A stretch of 64,000 nt of DNA, from assembly GCF_000195275.1 (NCBI RefSeq), contig NC_015385.1, positions 558,001 through 622,000 on the forward strand, given 5' to 3'. How positions within the stretch are numbered: the first letter of the stretch is position 1; each line of letters starts with the position of its first letter. This stretch comes from Treponema succinifaciens DSM 2489 (GTDB lineage Bacteria; Spirochaetota; Spirochaetia; Treponematales; Treponemataceae). The notes under the pieces are model-generated. The model made no database searches. It was given only the letters and a program-made list of their open reading frames with translations, and was not told the origin of the DNA. Both the position numbers and the translations under genes were made by a program. Shown piece by piece: positions 18,760-27,526 of this stretch.

Positions 18760-19347
18760 GTGCAGCTGGGAGAAATTGGAGAACTTTGTGCAGGTGCAAC
18801 TCCTAGTACATCAAAACCCGAATACTGGGAAAACGGGACAATTTCTTGGATGAGTTCTGGAGAAGTTAATTTAGGACAGGTTTATCAAACTGAAAAGAAA
18901 ATTACTAAAAAAGGGTTCGAGAATTGCAGTACGAAAATGGTTCCAAAGAACACTGTTGTTGTGGCATTGGCAGGACAAGGAAAAACAAGAGGAACTGTAG
19001 CAATAACAAGAATCTCTTTATGTACAAACCAGTCGCTTTGCTCTATTCTTACAAAAGATTTTGTGGATAGTTACTATCTTTATTTTTATCTGAAGAGTCA
19101 ATATCAAAGACTTCGTGCTATTTCTTCTGGAGAAGGAACAAGAGGCGGTTTAAGTTTAAGAATATTAAGAGATTTTGAACTCCCCCTTCCTCCTCTTTCC
19201 GTTCAGCAGCGCATTGTAAAAATCCTCGACCGATTTGATAGCCTTTGCAACGATATTTCTAGTGGTCTTCCGGCAGAAATCGAGGCCCGCAAAAAGCAGT
19301 ATGAATATTACAGGGATAAACTTTTGTCATTTCCACACTGTTCCTGA
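18760..19347 (+). CDS. HsdS half-subunit (single target-recognition domain)
   Basis: The frame encodes one recognition domain plus dimer helix, about 195 residues from GTG 18760: VQLGEIGELCAGATPSTSK at the start, PPLSVQQRIVKILDRFDSL, and ARKKQYEYYRDKLLSF at the end, the same helix as in hsdS. The frame is open upstream right into the CAGAA repeat, with no good ribosome site, so it is probably read as a fusion with hsdS when the repeat number allows, or serves as a recombination donor. Independent translation as a half-HsdS dimer is possible. Confidence 0.8.
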   Translation: MQLGEIGELCAGATPSTSKPEYWENGTISWMSSGEVNLGQVYQTEKKITKKGFENCSTKMVPKNTVVVALAGQGKTRGTVAITRISLCTNQSLCSILTKDFVDSYYLYFYLKSQYQRLRAISSGEGTRGGLSLRILRDFELPLPPLSVQQRIVKILDRFDSLCNDISSGLPAEIEARKKQYEYYRDKLLSFPHCS

Positions 19348-19515
19348 GCCTGCCGAAGAATAATGACTGCATTGCGACCGCTTCGCCCACTTCGACAGGC
19401 TCAGTATCCGAATGATTAATCCTTTTTCACCGGTTGATGTACTTCGACAAGCTCAGCAATCAAGCTTTTGACAGTACCTCTGCCACGGTTGGTGAGCGTA
19501 GCCGAACCAACAAGA
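19343..19515. repeat. Cluster of dispersed CTTCGACAGGCTCA-type intergenic repeats
   Basis: The gap between the hsdS half-gene and prrC holds repeated copies in both orientations: CCTGAGCCTGCCGAAG (19343-19358), ACTTCGACAGGCTCAG (19389-19404), ACTTCGACAAGCTCAG (19441-19456), and a relative GGTTGGTGAGCGTAGCCGAA (19487-19506). Similar copies lie at 13716-13740, inside hsdS near 18036-18050, and at 23763-23850. They look like a family of small dispersed elements. Confidence 0.75.
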
Positions 19516-19558
19516 ATTTGTCTTTTAAACAATAATGAATCGTGTTATAATATATTTT

Positions 19559-20668
19559 ATGGGATTAAGTTTAACAGGAATTGCAGAGCAACTGAAAAAT
19601 AACAATAAAAAAGTCCAATTGATTTATGCATTTAATGGAGTTGGAAAAACTAGACTTTCCCGTGAATTTAAAGAATTAGTAAATCCAAAGCATAGTGAAG
19701 AAGAGGATAATTCTCCTATTAAATTTTTATATTACAATGCATTTACAGAGGATTTGTTTGTTTGGGACAATGATTTGGATGGTGATGAAAACAGAAAAAT
19801 TATTATACAACCAAATAATTTTACAAATTTAGCATTTGGATTTTTGAAAGAACAAGGACAAGATGGTAATATTGCCAATCATTTTAAGCATTACACACAT
19901 TCTTCAATTACGCCAAAAATCAACGATGATTTTTCAGAAGTAACGTTCTCCATACTCCGTGGCGGAGATGACAGCATAAATAATATAAAAATTTCAAAAG
20001 GTGAAGAAAGTAATTTCGTTTGGTGTATTTTTTATAGTCTGATTGAACAGATTGTAGAAGTTTTAAATATTGCAGATGCAAATGATAGAAGCACAAATGA
20101 TTTCGACCATTTGGAATATATTTTTATTGACGACCCTGTAACATCACTGGATGAAAATCATTTGATTGAACTTGCCGTTGATTTAGCACAATTGATAAAA
20201 AACAGTAAATCTGAAGTGAAATTTATAATCACAACGCACAATCCGCTTTTCTATAATGTTTTGTATAATGAACTAGATTTAAAGAATGGATATATGCTAG
20301 AACTTCAAGATGATAATACTTATAAACTAACAGAGAAAAAAGGCGATTCAAACAAATGCTTTTCTTATCATCTTTTTTTAATACAAACAATAAAAAAAGC
20401 TATAGATTCTAATAATGTCCAAAAATATCATTTTATATTATTAAGAAATCTTTATGAAAAAACTGCAAATTTCTTAGGCTATCCAAAATGGTCTGAATTA
20501 TTACCAGATGACAAAAAATTATATTATAACCGAATAATTCAATTTACAAGTCATTCGACATTATCTAATGAGATTGTTGCTGAGCCAACAGAACCGGAAA
20601 AACAAACTGTAAAATTCTTGCTAAATCATCTTATAAATAATAAATACTATAAGGAATCCTCAAAATGA
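19559..20668 (+). CDS. prrC: PrrC-type anticodon nuclease
   Basis: This 369-residue protein starts at ATG 19559 ([12 protein letters not shown]), the position matching the E. coli PrrC start; an in-frame ATG eight codons earlier is less likely. Walker A is FNGVGKT at residues 25-31, a signature-like [12 protein letters not shown] follows, and Walker B is [15 protein letters not shown]. The catalytic triad keeps the exact PrrC spacing: Arg296, Glu300, His332 (Arg320/Glu324/His356 in E. coli), within [13 protein letters not shown] ... TSHSTLSNE. Family role: stays latent bound to the type I enzyme and cleaves tRNA-Lys when phage disables restriction. Gene order hsdS-prrC-hsdR is the same as in the E. 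coli prr locus. It overlaps hsdR by 4 bases. Confidence 0.95.
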   Translation: MGLSLTGIAEQLKNNNKKVQLIYAFNGVGKTRLSREFKELVNPKHSEEEDNSPIKFLYYNAFTEDLFVWDNDLDGDENRKIIIQPNNFTNLAFGFLKEQGQDGNIANHFKHYTHSSITPKINDDFSEVTFSILRGGDDSINNIKISKGEESNFVWCIFYSLIEQIVEVLNIADANDRSTNDFDHLEYIFIDDPVTSLDENHLIELAVDLAQLIKNSKSEVKFIITTHNPLFYNVLYNELDLKNGYMLELQDDNTYKLTEKKGDSNKCFSYHLFLIQTIKKAIDSNNVQKYHFILLRNLYEKTANFLGYPKWSELLPDDKKLYYNRIIQFTSHSTLSNEIVAEPTEPEKQTVKFLLNHLINNKYYKESSK

Positions 20669-23600
20669 CAGAATACAAGACAATTGCCGAGTCTCCGAAT
20701 TACATTGTTTTGGACAAATACGTAAAGCCGCTTATGGTCTGCGAGAACGGCTACCAGTCGGAATTTGACTTGGAGCGTGAGCTTGTCGACGACCTGAAAA
20801 ATCTTGGCTATGAATATCTTCCGGACGTGAAAAACAGCGCGGCTTTGCTTTCAAATGCGCGCACCCAGATTGAAGAGCTGAACAACGTTCATTTTCTTGA
20901 CAGCGAATGGGAACGCTACGTTCAGACTTACCTTGACAAGCCCGGTGACACAATGGATGACAAGGCGCGCAAGATTCACGATGATTACATTTGCGATTTT
21001 GTCTTTGACGACGGACATATTCAGAATATCTATCTTATAGACAGGGAAAAGCTTCTTCGCAACAAGGTTCAGGTAATCCGGCAGTTTGAGCAGACAGGCA
21101 CTCATCAGAACCGCTACGATGTTACGATTCTTGTGAACGGAATTCCTATGGTGCAGGTGGAGCTGAAAAAGCGCGGTGTTGCAATCCGCGAGGCATTCAA
21201 TCAGGTTCACCGCTATAGCAAGGAAAGCTTCAATTCCGAACATTCGCTTTACAAGTATCTCCAGGTTTTTGTGATTTCCAACGGAACTGACACACGCTAT
21301 TTTGCGAATACCACAAAACGGAACAAGAACAGCTTTGACTTTACAATGAACTGGGCAAAGTCCGACAACTCGCTCATAAAAGATTTGACCGATTTTACGC
21401 AGACTTTCTTTCAGAAAAACACTTTGCTCAATGTTCTTTTCACTTATTCGGTTTTTGACACGACAAATACGCTTCTTGTAATGCGGCCTTATCAGATTGC
21501 GGCTACGGAACGTCTTTTATGGAAAATAAAAAGCTCATACATTGCAAAAAAATGGAGCGGCACGGAAAGCGGCGGATATATATGGCACACGACAGGCTCC
21601 GGAAAAACCCTCACAAGCTTCAAGGCGGCCCAGCTTGCTACAAAACTCGATTTTATCGACAAAGTTCTTTTTGTTGTTGACCGAAAGGATTTGGACTACC
21701 AGACAATGAAAGAATATCAGCGTTTTTCTCCAGACAGCGTGAACGGCTCGGAAAGCACCGCCGGACTAAAACGGAATCTTGAAAAAGACGACAACAAAAT
21801 CACCGTAACAACAATTCAAAAACTGAACAACCTTATGAAAAGCGAGGACAATCTTTCAATTTATAAGAAGCAGGTTGTCTTTATTTTTGATGAGTGCCAC
21901 CGCTCGCAGTTTGGAGAGGCCCAGAAAAATCTTAAGAGAAAATTCAAATTTTATTATCAGTTCGGTTTTACAGGAACTCCGATTTTCACAGAAAATGCGC
22001 TCGGTGCGGAAACTACAGCGTCAGTATTTGGAAGGCAGCTTCATTCTTATATAATCACAGACGCAATCCGCGATGAAAAAGTACTTAAATTTAAAGTCGA
22101 TTATAATGATGTGCGTCCGAAATTTAAGTCAATTGAATCTGAGCAGGACGAAGAAAAACTTTCTGCCGCAGAAAACAAAGCGGCTCTTCTTCATCCTGAC
22201 AGAATAAAAGAAATCACCCAGTATGTGCTGGATAAATTCAATCAGAAAACCCACAGAAACGCAGGAAGCAAAAACGGATTTAACGCAATGTTTGCAGTCA
22301 GTAGCGTTGAATCAGCAAAAATGTACTATCAAATGTTCAAGGATCTTCAGGCTGGACTCGAAAAACAACTGAAAGTTGCCACAATTTTTTCATTTGCCGC
22401 AAATGAGGAGCAGAACGCAATCGGAGAAATTCAAGACGAAAGTTTTGAGACAAGCACAATGGATTCAAGCTCAAAAGAATTCCTTGATTCCGCAATAAAT
22501 GACTACAATAAAATGTTTGCAACAAACTTCAGCACGGAAGGAAAAAGTTTTCAAAATTATTACAGGGACCTTTCTTTGCGTGTAAAAAATCAGGAAATCG
22601 ACCTTCTTATTGTCGTCGGAATGTTTCTGACCGGTTTTGACGCACCAAAGCTTAACACACTTTTTGTGGACAAAAACTTGCGTTACCACGGACTTATCCA
22701 GGCTTATTCACGCACGAACAGGATTTTTGACTCGACAAAGACTTTCGGAAACATTGTTACATTCAGGAACCTGGAGCAGGCAACAATTGGCGCAATCAAG
22801 CTTTTTGGAGCAACAAACCATATTATCCTTGAACGAAGCTACAGCGAATATATGCAGGGCTTTAAGGATAAGGAAACAGGAAACTCCTGCCGCGGATATA
22901 TTGAAGTTGTCAAGGAACTTGAAGAAAAATTCCCGAATCCAGAGGACATTATAACCGAAAATCAAAAAATCGAGTTTATAAAACTTTTCGGTGAATACCT
23001 CAGAATAGAAAACGTTCTTCAAAACTATGATGAATTTGCGGGCTTAAAGGCATTTCAACAGATTGACAAAAATGACGAAAAAGAAGTTGAAGATTTTAAG
23101 GCGAAATATTATCTGTCTGACGAAACAATCAACTTAATAAAAGATGTGAAAATTCCTTCTGAACGTGCAGTTCAAGACTACAAGTCAACGTACAATGATA
23201 TCCGGGAGTGGCTCAGAGTTCAAAAGGCCTCCAATCAAAAAGACTCTCTTACGCTTGACTGGAACGATGTAGTTTTTGAAGTAGACCTTTTAAAGTCGCA
23301 GGAAATAAATCTTGACTACATTCTTGAATTGATTTTTGAAAACAACAGGAAGAACCAGAACAAAGAGGCTCTAGTTGAAGATGCCCGCCGTCTTATCCGC
23401 TCAAGCATTGGAAACAGGGCAAAGGAAAGCCTGCTGGTCGATTTTATCAACAAAACTAATCTTGACGAAATAAATGACAAGGCTGCTTTAATTGACGAAT
23501 TTTTCAAATATGCCCAGAAAGAGCAGCTGCATGAAGTGGACGAACTGATTGCGGAAGAAAAACTGAATCCGGAAAAAGCAAGGCATTACATAGCAGTTTC

Positions 23601-23760
23601 CCTGAAAAAAGAGTTCGCAAGCGAGAACGGCACGGAGCTGAATTCAATTCTTCCAAAAATGAGTCCGCTGAACCCGAATTATTTGACAAAGAAACATACA
23701 GTTTTTCAGAAGATAACGGCTCTGGTGGAAAAGTTCAAAGGCGTGGGCGGAAATGTGTAG
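20665..23760 (+). CDS. hsdR: Type I restriction endonuclease/translocase subunit HsdR
   Basis: This 1,031-residue protein has a nuclease domain ([20 protein letters not shown]; Glu166 and Lys168 of the PD-(D/E)xK site), the superfamily 2 helicase motor with Walker A TGSGKT at 310-315, DECH at 409-412, FTGTPI, and later motor motifs ([17 protein letters not shown]), then a helical C-terminus that docks on HsdM. It translocates DNA with ATP and cuts at a distance. The length is typical for the type IC family. Its ATGA start overlaps the prrC stop, so PrrC and HsdR are made together. Confidence 0.97.
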   Translation: MTEYKTIAESPNYIVLDKYVKPLMVCENGYQSEFDLERELVDDLKNLGYEYLPDVKNSAALLSNARTQIEELNNVHFLDSEWERYVQTYLDKPGDTMDDKARKIHDDYICDFVFDDGHIQNIYLIDREKLLRNKVQVIRQFEQTGTHQNRYDVTILVNGIPMVQVELKKRGVAIREAFNQVHRYSKESFNSEHSLYKYLQVFVISNGTDTRYFANTTKRNKNSFDFTMNWAKSDNSLIKDLTDFTQTFFQKNTLLNVLFTYSVFDTTNTLLVMRPYQIAATERLLWKIKSSYIAKKWSGTESGGYIWHTTGSGKTLTSFKAAQLATKLDFIDKVLFVVDRKDLDYQTMKEYQRFSPDSVNGSESTAGLKRNLEKDDNKITVTTIQKLNNLMKSEDNLSIYKKQVVFIFDECHRSQFGEAQKNLKRKFKFYYQFGFTGTPIFTENALGAETTASVFGRQLHSYIITDAIRDEKVLKFKVDYNDVRPKFKSIESEQDEEKLSAAENKAALLHPDRIKEITQYVLDKFNQKTHRNAGSKNGFNAMFAVSSVESAKMYYQMFKDLQAGLEKQLKVATIFSFAANEEQNAIGEIQDESFETSTMDSSSKEFLDSAINDYNKMFATNFSTEGKSFQNYYRDLSLRVKNQEIDLLIVVGMFLTGFDAPKLNTLFVDKNLRYHGLIQAYSRTNRIFDSTKTFGNIVTFRNLEQATIGAIKLFGATNHIILERSYSEYMQGFKDKETGNSCRGYIEVVKELEEKFPNPEDIITENQKIEFIKLFGEYLRIENVLQNYDEFAGLKAFQQIDKNDEKEVEDFKAKYYLSDETINLIKDVKIPSERAVQDYKSTYNDIREWLRVQKASNQKDSLTLDWNDVVFEVDLLKSQEINLDYILELIFENNRKNQNKEALVEDARRLIRSSIGNRAKESLLVDFINKTNLDEINDKAALIDEFFKYAQKEQLHEVDELIAEEKLNPEKARHYIAVSLKKEFASENGTELNSILPKMSPLNPNYLTKKHTVFQKITALVEKFKGVGGNV

Positions 23761-23762
23761 CG

Positions 23763-23862
23763 GTCATTTAGACAAGCTCAATGACCACATTCCGTGTTTC
23801 GACGGGCTCAACATTCAGTGGCTCAACATTTCGGTAAACTCAATGACCACATTTTCAGCGAT
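23763..23862. repeat. Dispersed TTCGACGGGCTCA-type repeats after hsdR
   Basis: Two or three degenerate units in tandem (GACAAGCTCAATGACCAC, TTCGACGGGCTCAACATTCA, GTAAACTCAATGACCAC) of the same family as the cluster at 19343-19515. They mark the right border of the type I locus. Confidence 0.65.
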
Positions 23863-23870
23863 GATTTTCT

Positions 23871-24343
23871 CTACTTACTTGCGACAATCTTTCTGTGCAC
23901 CTTCAGTTTTTTTAGCGCCCAGTCGTAGTGGCTACTGGTCGTGCTGATGAAATATGCGCCGAAGTTCGTTGTTCCAAAAAGTCCGGCATTGAAAGTTTTT
24001 CTTTTTTTCAGTTCGGAAGCTGTTGCATCGGCAATATGGATCACAGGAATTTTTATCATTGACTGGATCTGCATATAAACTTGTGCATTGTGTTGGTGCA
24101 GACTAAAATAAAATCTGCTCCTGACATTTCAAGTTTTTTTGCAGCTTCTCCAAGAATGAAAGTGCTTTTTTCCCAATTTCCACAGGACTGACATTTTTCA
24201 ATTTCATCGAAGTCAACACTGTAAAGAATTATTTTTGCAGAATGAAGTCCACCAAGTTTTGTTTTGATTTCTTCATTTATGATTTTATAATATGGAATTG
24301 TACTTTCCCAACTCATTCCACCGATAAGTCCGATTGTTTTCAT
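23871..24343 (-). pseudogene. Aspartate/glutamate racemase-family gene, frameshifted and truncated
   Basis: On the minus strand the ATG at 24343 follows GGAGG and gives MKTIGLIGGMSWESTIPYY and later GADFILVCTNTMHK, the first catalytic-Cys region of Asp/Glu racemases. The frame then shifts near 24060 and continues as SMIKIPVIHIADATASELK and AGLFGT in another frame before running out. The second catalytic Cys and the C-terminal half are absent. The gene is dead unless the frameshift is an error, and truncated in either case. Confidence 0.8.
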
Positions 24344-24410
24344 TTTAACCCTCCAATAAAAATATTTTTATAACTGATGTTATTTTTTTTATAGAGTTTA
24401 CCTTGAAAAG

Positions 24411-24449
24411 AAAAAACAATCAACCGAAAAATTCCGCTGATTGTTTTTT
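24411..24449 (-). terminator. Hairpin terminator after the oxidase-like gene
   Basis: AAAAAACAATCA and TGATTGTTTTTT form a 12-bp stem with A/T tails on both sides, so it can stop transcription in either direction. It lies downstream of the minus-strand gene at 24492-24929. Confidence 0.85.
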
Positions 24450-24491
24450 AGATTCAGATAATTTAAATTTTTTTATATTATAAATGTTTTG

Positions 24492-24929
24492 TTATTCCAC
24501 CTCTTCAATCTGAAGCGTCATGTTGGCTAGTCCGTGGTAATAGTTTACGCTTTGTGCGGTGAAGCGGTAGACGCAGTAGCCTGGATCGTCCACGCCTTTC
24601 GGGTAGTATATTTCAAATCCGTCGCGCCAGAGCATTGCCTTTGTTTCGTGGTCAGTACAGACTTCGATTGTGCCGGTGAAGAGCGCGCCCTTGTATTTGT
24701 CCTTTGTGTCGTCAACATAGTAAACGCATGCTTTGGGATTCGCCCTGAACTGAGCGACTCGCCGTGAGCCTGTGTTCGTCGAAAAATACTGAACCTTCAT
24801 GCTTTCGCTTTCGAGTACGAGCATTCCCTTGATCTGCGGAAATCCCTCTCTGTTAACCGAGCCGACGTAGGCGACATTCGCGCCTTTTCTGAGCGCGATG
24901 ATTTCTTCTCTGACTTTTTCTTTGTTCAT
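24492..24929 (-). CDS. Pyridoxamine 5'-phosphate oxidase-like flavin protein
   Basis: The start is placed at the ATG at 24929, seven codons beyond which lies AGGAGG; longer frames upstream lack a ribosome site. The 145-residue product has the split-barrel FMN-binding features: NVAYVGSVNREGFPQIKGM, the strand VQYFSTNTGSRRVAQFR, and ACVYYVDDTKDKYKGALFTG. The C-terminal end AQSVNYYHGLANMTLQIEE is also found in the broken copy at 9809-10013. Enzyme substrate unknown; many relatives are general FMN reductases. Transcribed alone, with a terminator behind it. Confidence 0.85.
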   Translation of the reverse strand: MNKEKVREEIIALRKGANVAYVGSVNREGFPQIKGMLVLESESMKVQYFSTNTGSRRVAQFRANPKACVYYVDDTKDKYKGALFTGTIEVCTDHETKAMLWRDGFEIYYPKGVDDPGYCVYRFTAQSVNYYHGLANMTLQIEEVE

Positions 24930-25149
24930 AAATACCTCCTGATATGTTGTGCCATTTGTCAATGACAAAACAAAATTTAATATAAAAAAGAAAAGGCTTT
25001 AGAAATCAAGATTTTCGGCACTAGACCATCCTGATATTCGTGGATTTTGGTTGAAACTTTGTTTCCACCATTACCGACAGGTCAATGATCCGCCAAGCCG
25101 AGTATATCACATCCGGCACAGCGGATAAACAAAACTCCTAAACTGAAAT

Positions 25150-25587
25150 TCATCGTTCGCTCATATATTTTTTTATTTCATCGGAAGTCAGTTTTCGCAC
25201 TTGTGTGTGCGGATATTCTTTGTATTCTTCAACGCTGAAAACAGGGGACATTTGTCTGCATTTTTTGTCCTTGTTCTTTTTGAGGAAGAGTTCCAGATCT
25301 TCGCTTGCGGCGAAAATTTTATAAGATAGCCTAGCTTTGCTGTTTTCAATCTCGTAAATGCCGCATGAGCTTTTTGTTGTGAAGTCGGCTGTCCGCAAAT
25401 AAAGTTTTGCGATTTCCAATGACTTGAAGGGAAAATTCCATCTTTGCAGGCCTCTTTTCGGGTCGCATTCAATGCAGATGCAGCGTCCGCAAGTTCCGCA
25501 GATATATTGAGTGTGGTTTTCCAGACAGTCCAAGGGATTCAGCAGCGGAGTAATTCTGTTTTCGTCTGAGTAACATTCTTCGCACAT
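25150..25587 (-). CDS. Cysteine-rich protein of unknown function
   Basis: This 145-residue protein has an N-terminal metal-site pattern: MCEECYSDEN, then YICGTCGRCICIECDPKRG, giving clustered Cys pairs that could hold one or two zinc ions. The rest is a mixed domain (FKSLEIAKLYLRTADFTT). GGAG precedes the ATG by seven bases. It starts 14 bp after the kinase-like gene and is probably the third gene of the riboswitch-led operon. No family is recognised with certainty. Confidence 0.7.
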   Translation of the reverse strand: MCEECYSDENRITPLLNPLDCLENHTQYICGTCGRCICIECDPKRGLQRWNFPFKSLEIAKLYLRTADFTTKSSCGIYEIENSKARLSYKIFAASEDLELFLKKNKDKKCRQMSPVFSVEEYKEYPHTQVRKLTSDEIKKYMSER

Positions 25588-25601
25588 TTTTTTGCTCCTT
25601 T

Positions 25602-26162
25602 TTAGATTTTAACTTCTCCCTTCATTTTATTCCATTTCTCTACAATGATTTGAGCGTTGCTTTCGAGGCTTCTGCCTCCGTCCAGCTCGATTTTTACGCA
25701 CGGAAGACTTTTCATCCATTCTTTCTGTTCGCCAAGATTCGGAGAGCTGTCGCTTTCGTATCTTCGGTTGCTTTCCAGAAATTTTTGGTGGCTTTCGTAC
25801 AAATCTCCGCCTTCAAGTATTCTTTTGCCGAACCGTTCCATTGCCCTTTTGTGGACGCGCCGCAAACGGATTTCAGGCTCGGCGTAAAGAAAGACCATCA
25901 TCTCAAAATTGTCGTCGAACGCCTGATGAAAGGAGCTCATCGAGCCTGCCATTACAAAATGCTCATAAGGCTCAATGCCGCTTTTCAGCAATCTTATCTT
26001 TTCCGCCTTTGAATACATCTGAGTGTATGGCGCGCTCGTGTCTTTCTTCCAAATATAATCGTCCACATCAAAATACGGAAAGCCCAGTTTTTCCGCGACG
26101 ATTTTCCCAAGCGAGCTTTTTCCGCTTCCGGACGGCCCTGCAATCATTATTCCTGTTGACAT
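25602..26162 (-). CDS. P-loop NTPase/kinase of the adenylate-kinase type
   Basis: This 186-residue protein opens with a nucleotide-binding loop GIMIAGPSGSGKSSLGK, continues with YFDVDDYIW (the acceptor-binding Asp region of small-molecule kinases), a lid-like RLRRVHKRAMERFG and EPYEHFVMAGSMSS. Substrate unknown. It starts 3 bp after the stop of the decarboxylase beta subunit, so the two are co-transcribed. Relatives are often annotated as shikimate/gluconate-kinase-like or AAA ATPases. Confidence 0.8.
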   Translation of the reverse strand: MSTGIMIAGPSGSGKSSLGKIVAEKLGFPYFDVDDYIWKKDTSAPYTQMYSKAEKIRLLKSGIEPYEHFVMAGSMSSFHQAFDDNFEMMVFLYAEPEIRLRRVHKRAMERFGKRILEGGDLYESHQKFLESNRRYESDSSPNLGEQKEWMKSLPCVKIELDGGRSLESNAQIIVEKWNKMKGEVKI

Positions 26163-26165
26163 TGC

Positions 26166-27302
26166 CTACATTCCGCCCAAAAATCCCATTATTATTCCGC
26201 CTATAACAAGCGACCCGATTTGCCCTGAGACGTTCGCGCTAACCGCGTGCATAAGGATAAAGTTCTGGTTGTCTTCCTCAAGGGCAAGTTTCTGCACCAC
26301 GCGGCTTGCCATAGGAAACGCAGAGATTCCGCACGCGCCAATCATCGGATTCAGCTTGTTTCCTTTTTTGCGGAACAGGTTCAGGAATTTCGCGAACAGG
26401 ATTCCGCAGACTGTGTCGCCTGCGAATGCAATCAGCCCCAAAAGCATAATCAGGAGCGTCTGAACGTTAAGGAAATTCTGCGCCGTCATGCTCGCTCCCA
26501 CGCTGATTCCCAGAAGCAAAGTCACAATGTTTGAAAGTTCGTTCTGCGCCGCCGACGAAAGTTTTTCAAGAACACCGCACTCGCGGATTAAATTTCCGAA
26601 CATCAGAAAACCGATTAAAGCCGCCGCGTCTGGAATCAGAATGCTTACCGCAACCGTAACCGCCACCGGAAAAACGACCATCACCCAATGCGGAATGTTC
26701 TTGTTTTTCGCCTGAATTCTAGTCGTGCGCTCTTTTTTTGTTGTAAGAAGCTTGATTACAGGAGGCATTATAATAGGAACAAGGCTCATGTACGAATAGG
26801 CGACAACCGTAATCTGTCCCAAAAGATTTTTTGCGAAACGGCTTGCCACAACAATTGCAGTCGGACCGTCCGCCGCGCCAATAACGCCGATGCTCAGCGC
26901 TTCGTTTATGCTGAAACCGAATCCCCAGTATGCGACCGCCGCCGCAATAAAAATCCCGAAATGCGCCACAATCCCGAAAACTAAAAGCCACGGACGTTCA
27001 AGCAGCGGCTTAAAGTCAATCATCGCACCTACGCCCACAAAAATCAGCAGCGGAAAAAGTTCCGTCATAATTCCGCAGTCAAAAAGAATCTGAAGCGCGC
27101 CGGGATGCTCAGCCGTTCCAAGGACAACCGCCAGCGGAAGATTCACCAGAATCGCACCAAAACCAATCGGCAAGAGCAGCATCGGCTCGTACTTTTTGTA
27201 GACCGCAAGAAAAATCAGCAGCGCGCCTATCGCAATCATAGCAAAATTCTGCCAGGTCATCGCCCCGATTCCGCTAAAAAAATAATCCAAAATCCGTTCC
27301 AT
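26166..27302 (-). CDS. Na+-pumping decarboxylase beta subunit (OadB/GcdB family), orphan
   Basis: This 378-residue polytopic membrane protein starts at the ATG at 27302, behind GGAGG. It has the family's key segments: SIGVIGAADGPTAIVVASRFA, whose Asp sits in the Na+ path, LISMLIP-like helices, and near the end ACGISAFPMASRVVQKLA and SANVSGQIGSLVIGG. In known pumps it works with a carboxyltransferase alpha and a gamma subunit, but neither is in this window; the neighbours are a kinase and a Cys-rich protein. A structured leader RNA with terminator precedes it. It could serve an alpha subunit encoded elsewhere or act as a stand-alone ion transporter. Confidence 0.9.
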   Translation of the reverse strand: MERILDYFFSGIGAMTWQNFAMIAIGALLIFLAVYKKYEPMLLLPIGFGAILVNLPLAVVLGTAEHPGALQILFDCGIMTELFPLLIFVGVGAMIDFKPLLERPWLLVFGIVAHFGIFIAAAVAYWGFGFSINEALSIGVIGAADGPTAIVVASRFAKNLLGQITVVAYSYMSLVPIIMPPVIKLLTTKKERTTRIQAKNKNIPHWVMVVFPVAVTVAVSILIPDAAALIGFLMFGNLIRECGVLEKLSSAAQNELSNIVTLLLGISVGASMTAQNFLNVQTLLIMLLGLIAFAGDTVCGILFAKFLNLFRKKGNKLNPMIGACGISAFPMASRVVQKLALEEDNQNFILMHAVSANVSGQIGSLVIGGIIMGFLGGM

Positions 27303-27334
27303 TTCAAAACCTCCGTCTGTAAAATCCGCCACCG

Positions 27335-27480
27335 CAAAAAAAAGACCCTTTGCCCGGTCACCCTGAAACAAACAGGATAATCAGGCAAAAGGTCTTGTTT
27401 CTCCGGTCAAGCCGAAGCCTAAGAACCAGACTCAAAGAGCCGGCTGTTGATTCTTAAGGAAGTAACTACTCCCCCTTTGC
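27335..27480 (-). promoter_or_regulatory. Candidate riboswitch (yybP-ykoY/Mn2+-like) with terminator platform
   Basis: On the minus strand the leader begins GCAAAGGGGGAGTAG and ends ACAAGACCTTTTGC. The outer helix GCAAAGG/CCTTTTGC closes a region of ~97 bases (27384-27480) with inner helices. The 3' strand of that helix, AAGACCTTTTGCC, can instead pair with GGGCAAAGGGTCTT (27341-27354), followed by T8: a perfect terminator. GGGGAGTAG near the 5' end and AAGACCTTT at the 3' end are hallmarks I associate with the Mn2+ riboswitch family; the class is uncertain, but the two-state switch is plain in the sequence. Confidence 0.65.
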
Positions 27481-27487
27481 TTTTTGC

Positions 27488-27517
27488 AGTATGCACGGAA
27501 AAGGGGAGCAGTGTCAA
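27488..27517 (-). promoter_or_regulatory. Sigma-70 promoter of the leader RNA and beta-subunit operon
   Basis: On the minus strand TTGACA (27517-27512) is followed after 18 bases by CATACT (27493-27488). The expected start point falls within a few bases of the first bases of the aptamer, which fits the riboswitch call. Confidence 0.7.
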
Positions 27518-27526
27518 TAGCAAAAG

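Noticed and set aside
19343-19515. Repeat cluster as a CRISPR array
   Set aside because: Units are imperfect, in both orientations and unevenly spaced, with no cas genes.
27335-27480. Leader read as a tRNA-like or T-box element
   Set aside because: No T-box sequence (TGGNACCGCG) and no specifier stem; the two-state helix with GGGGAGTAG suits a metal riboswitch better.
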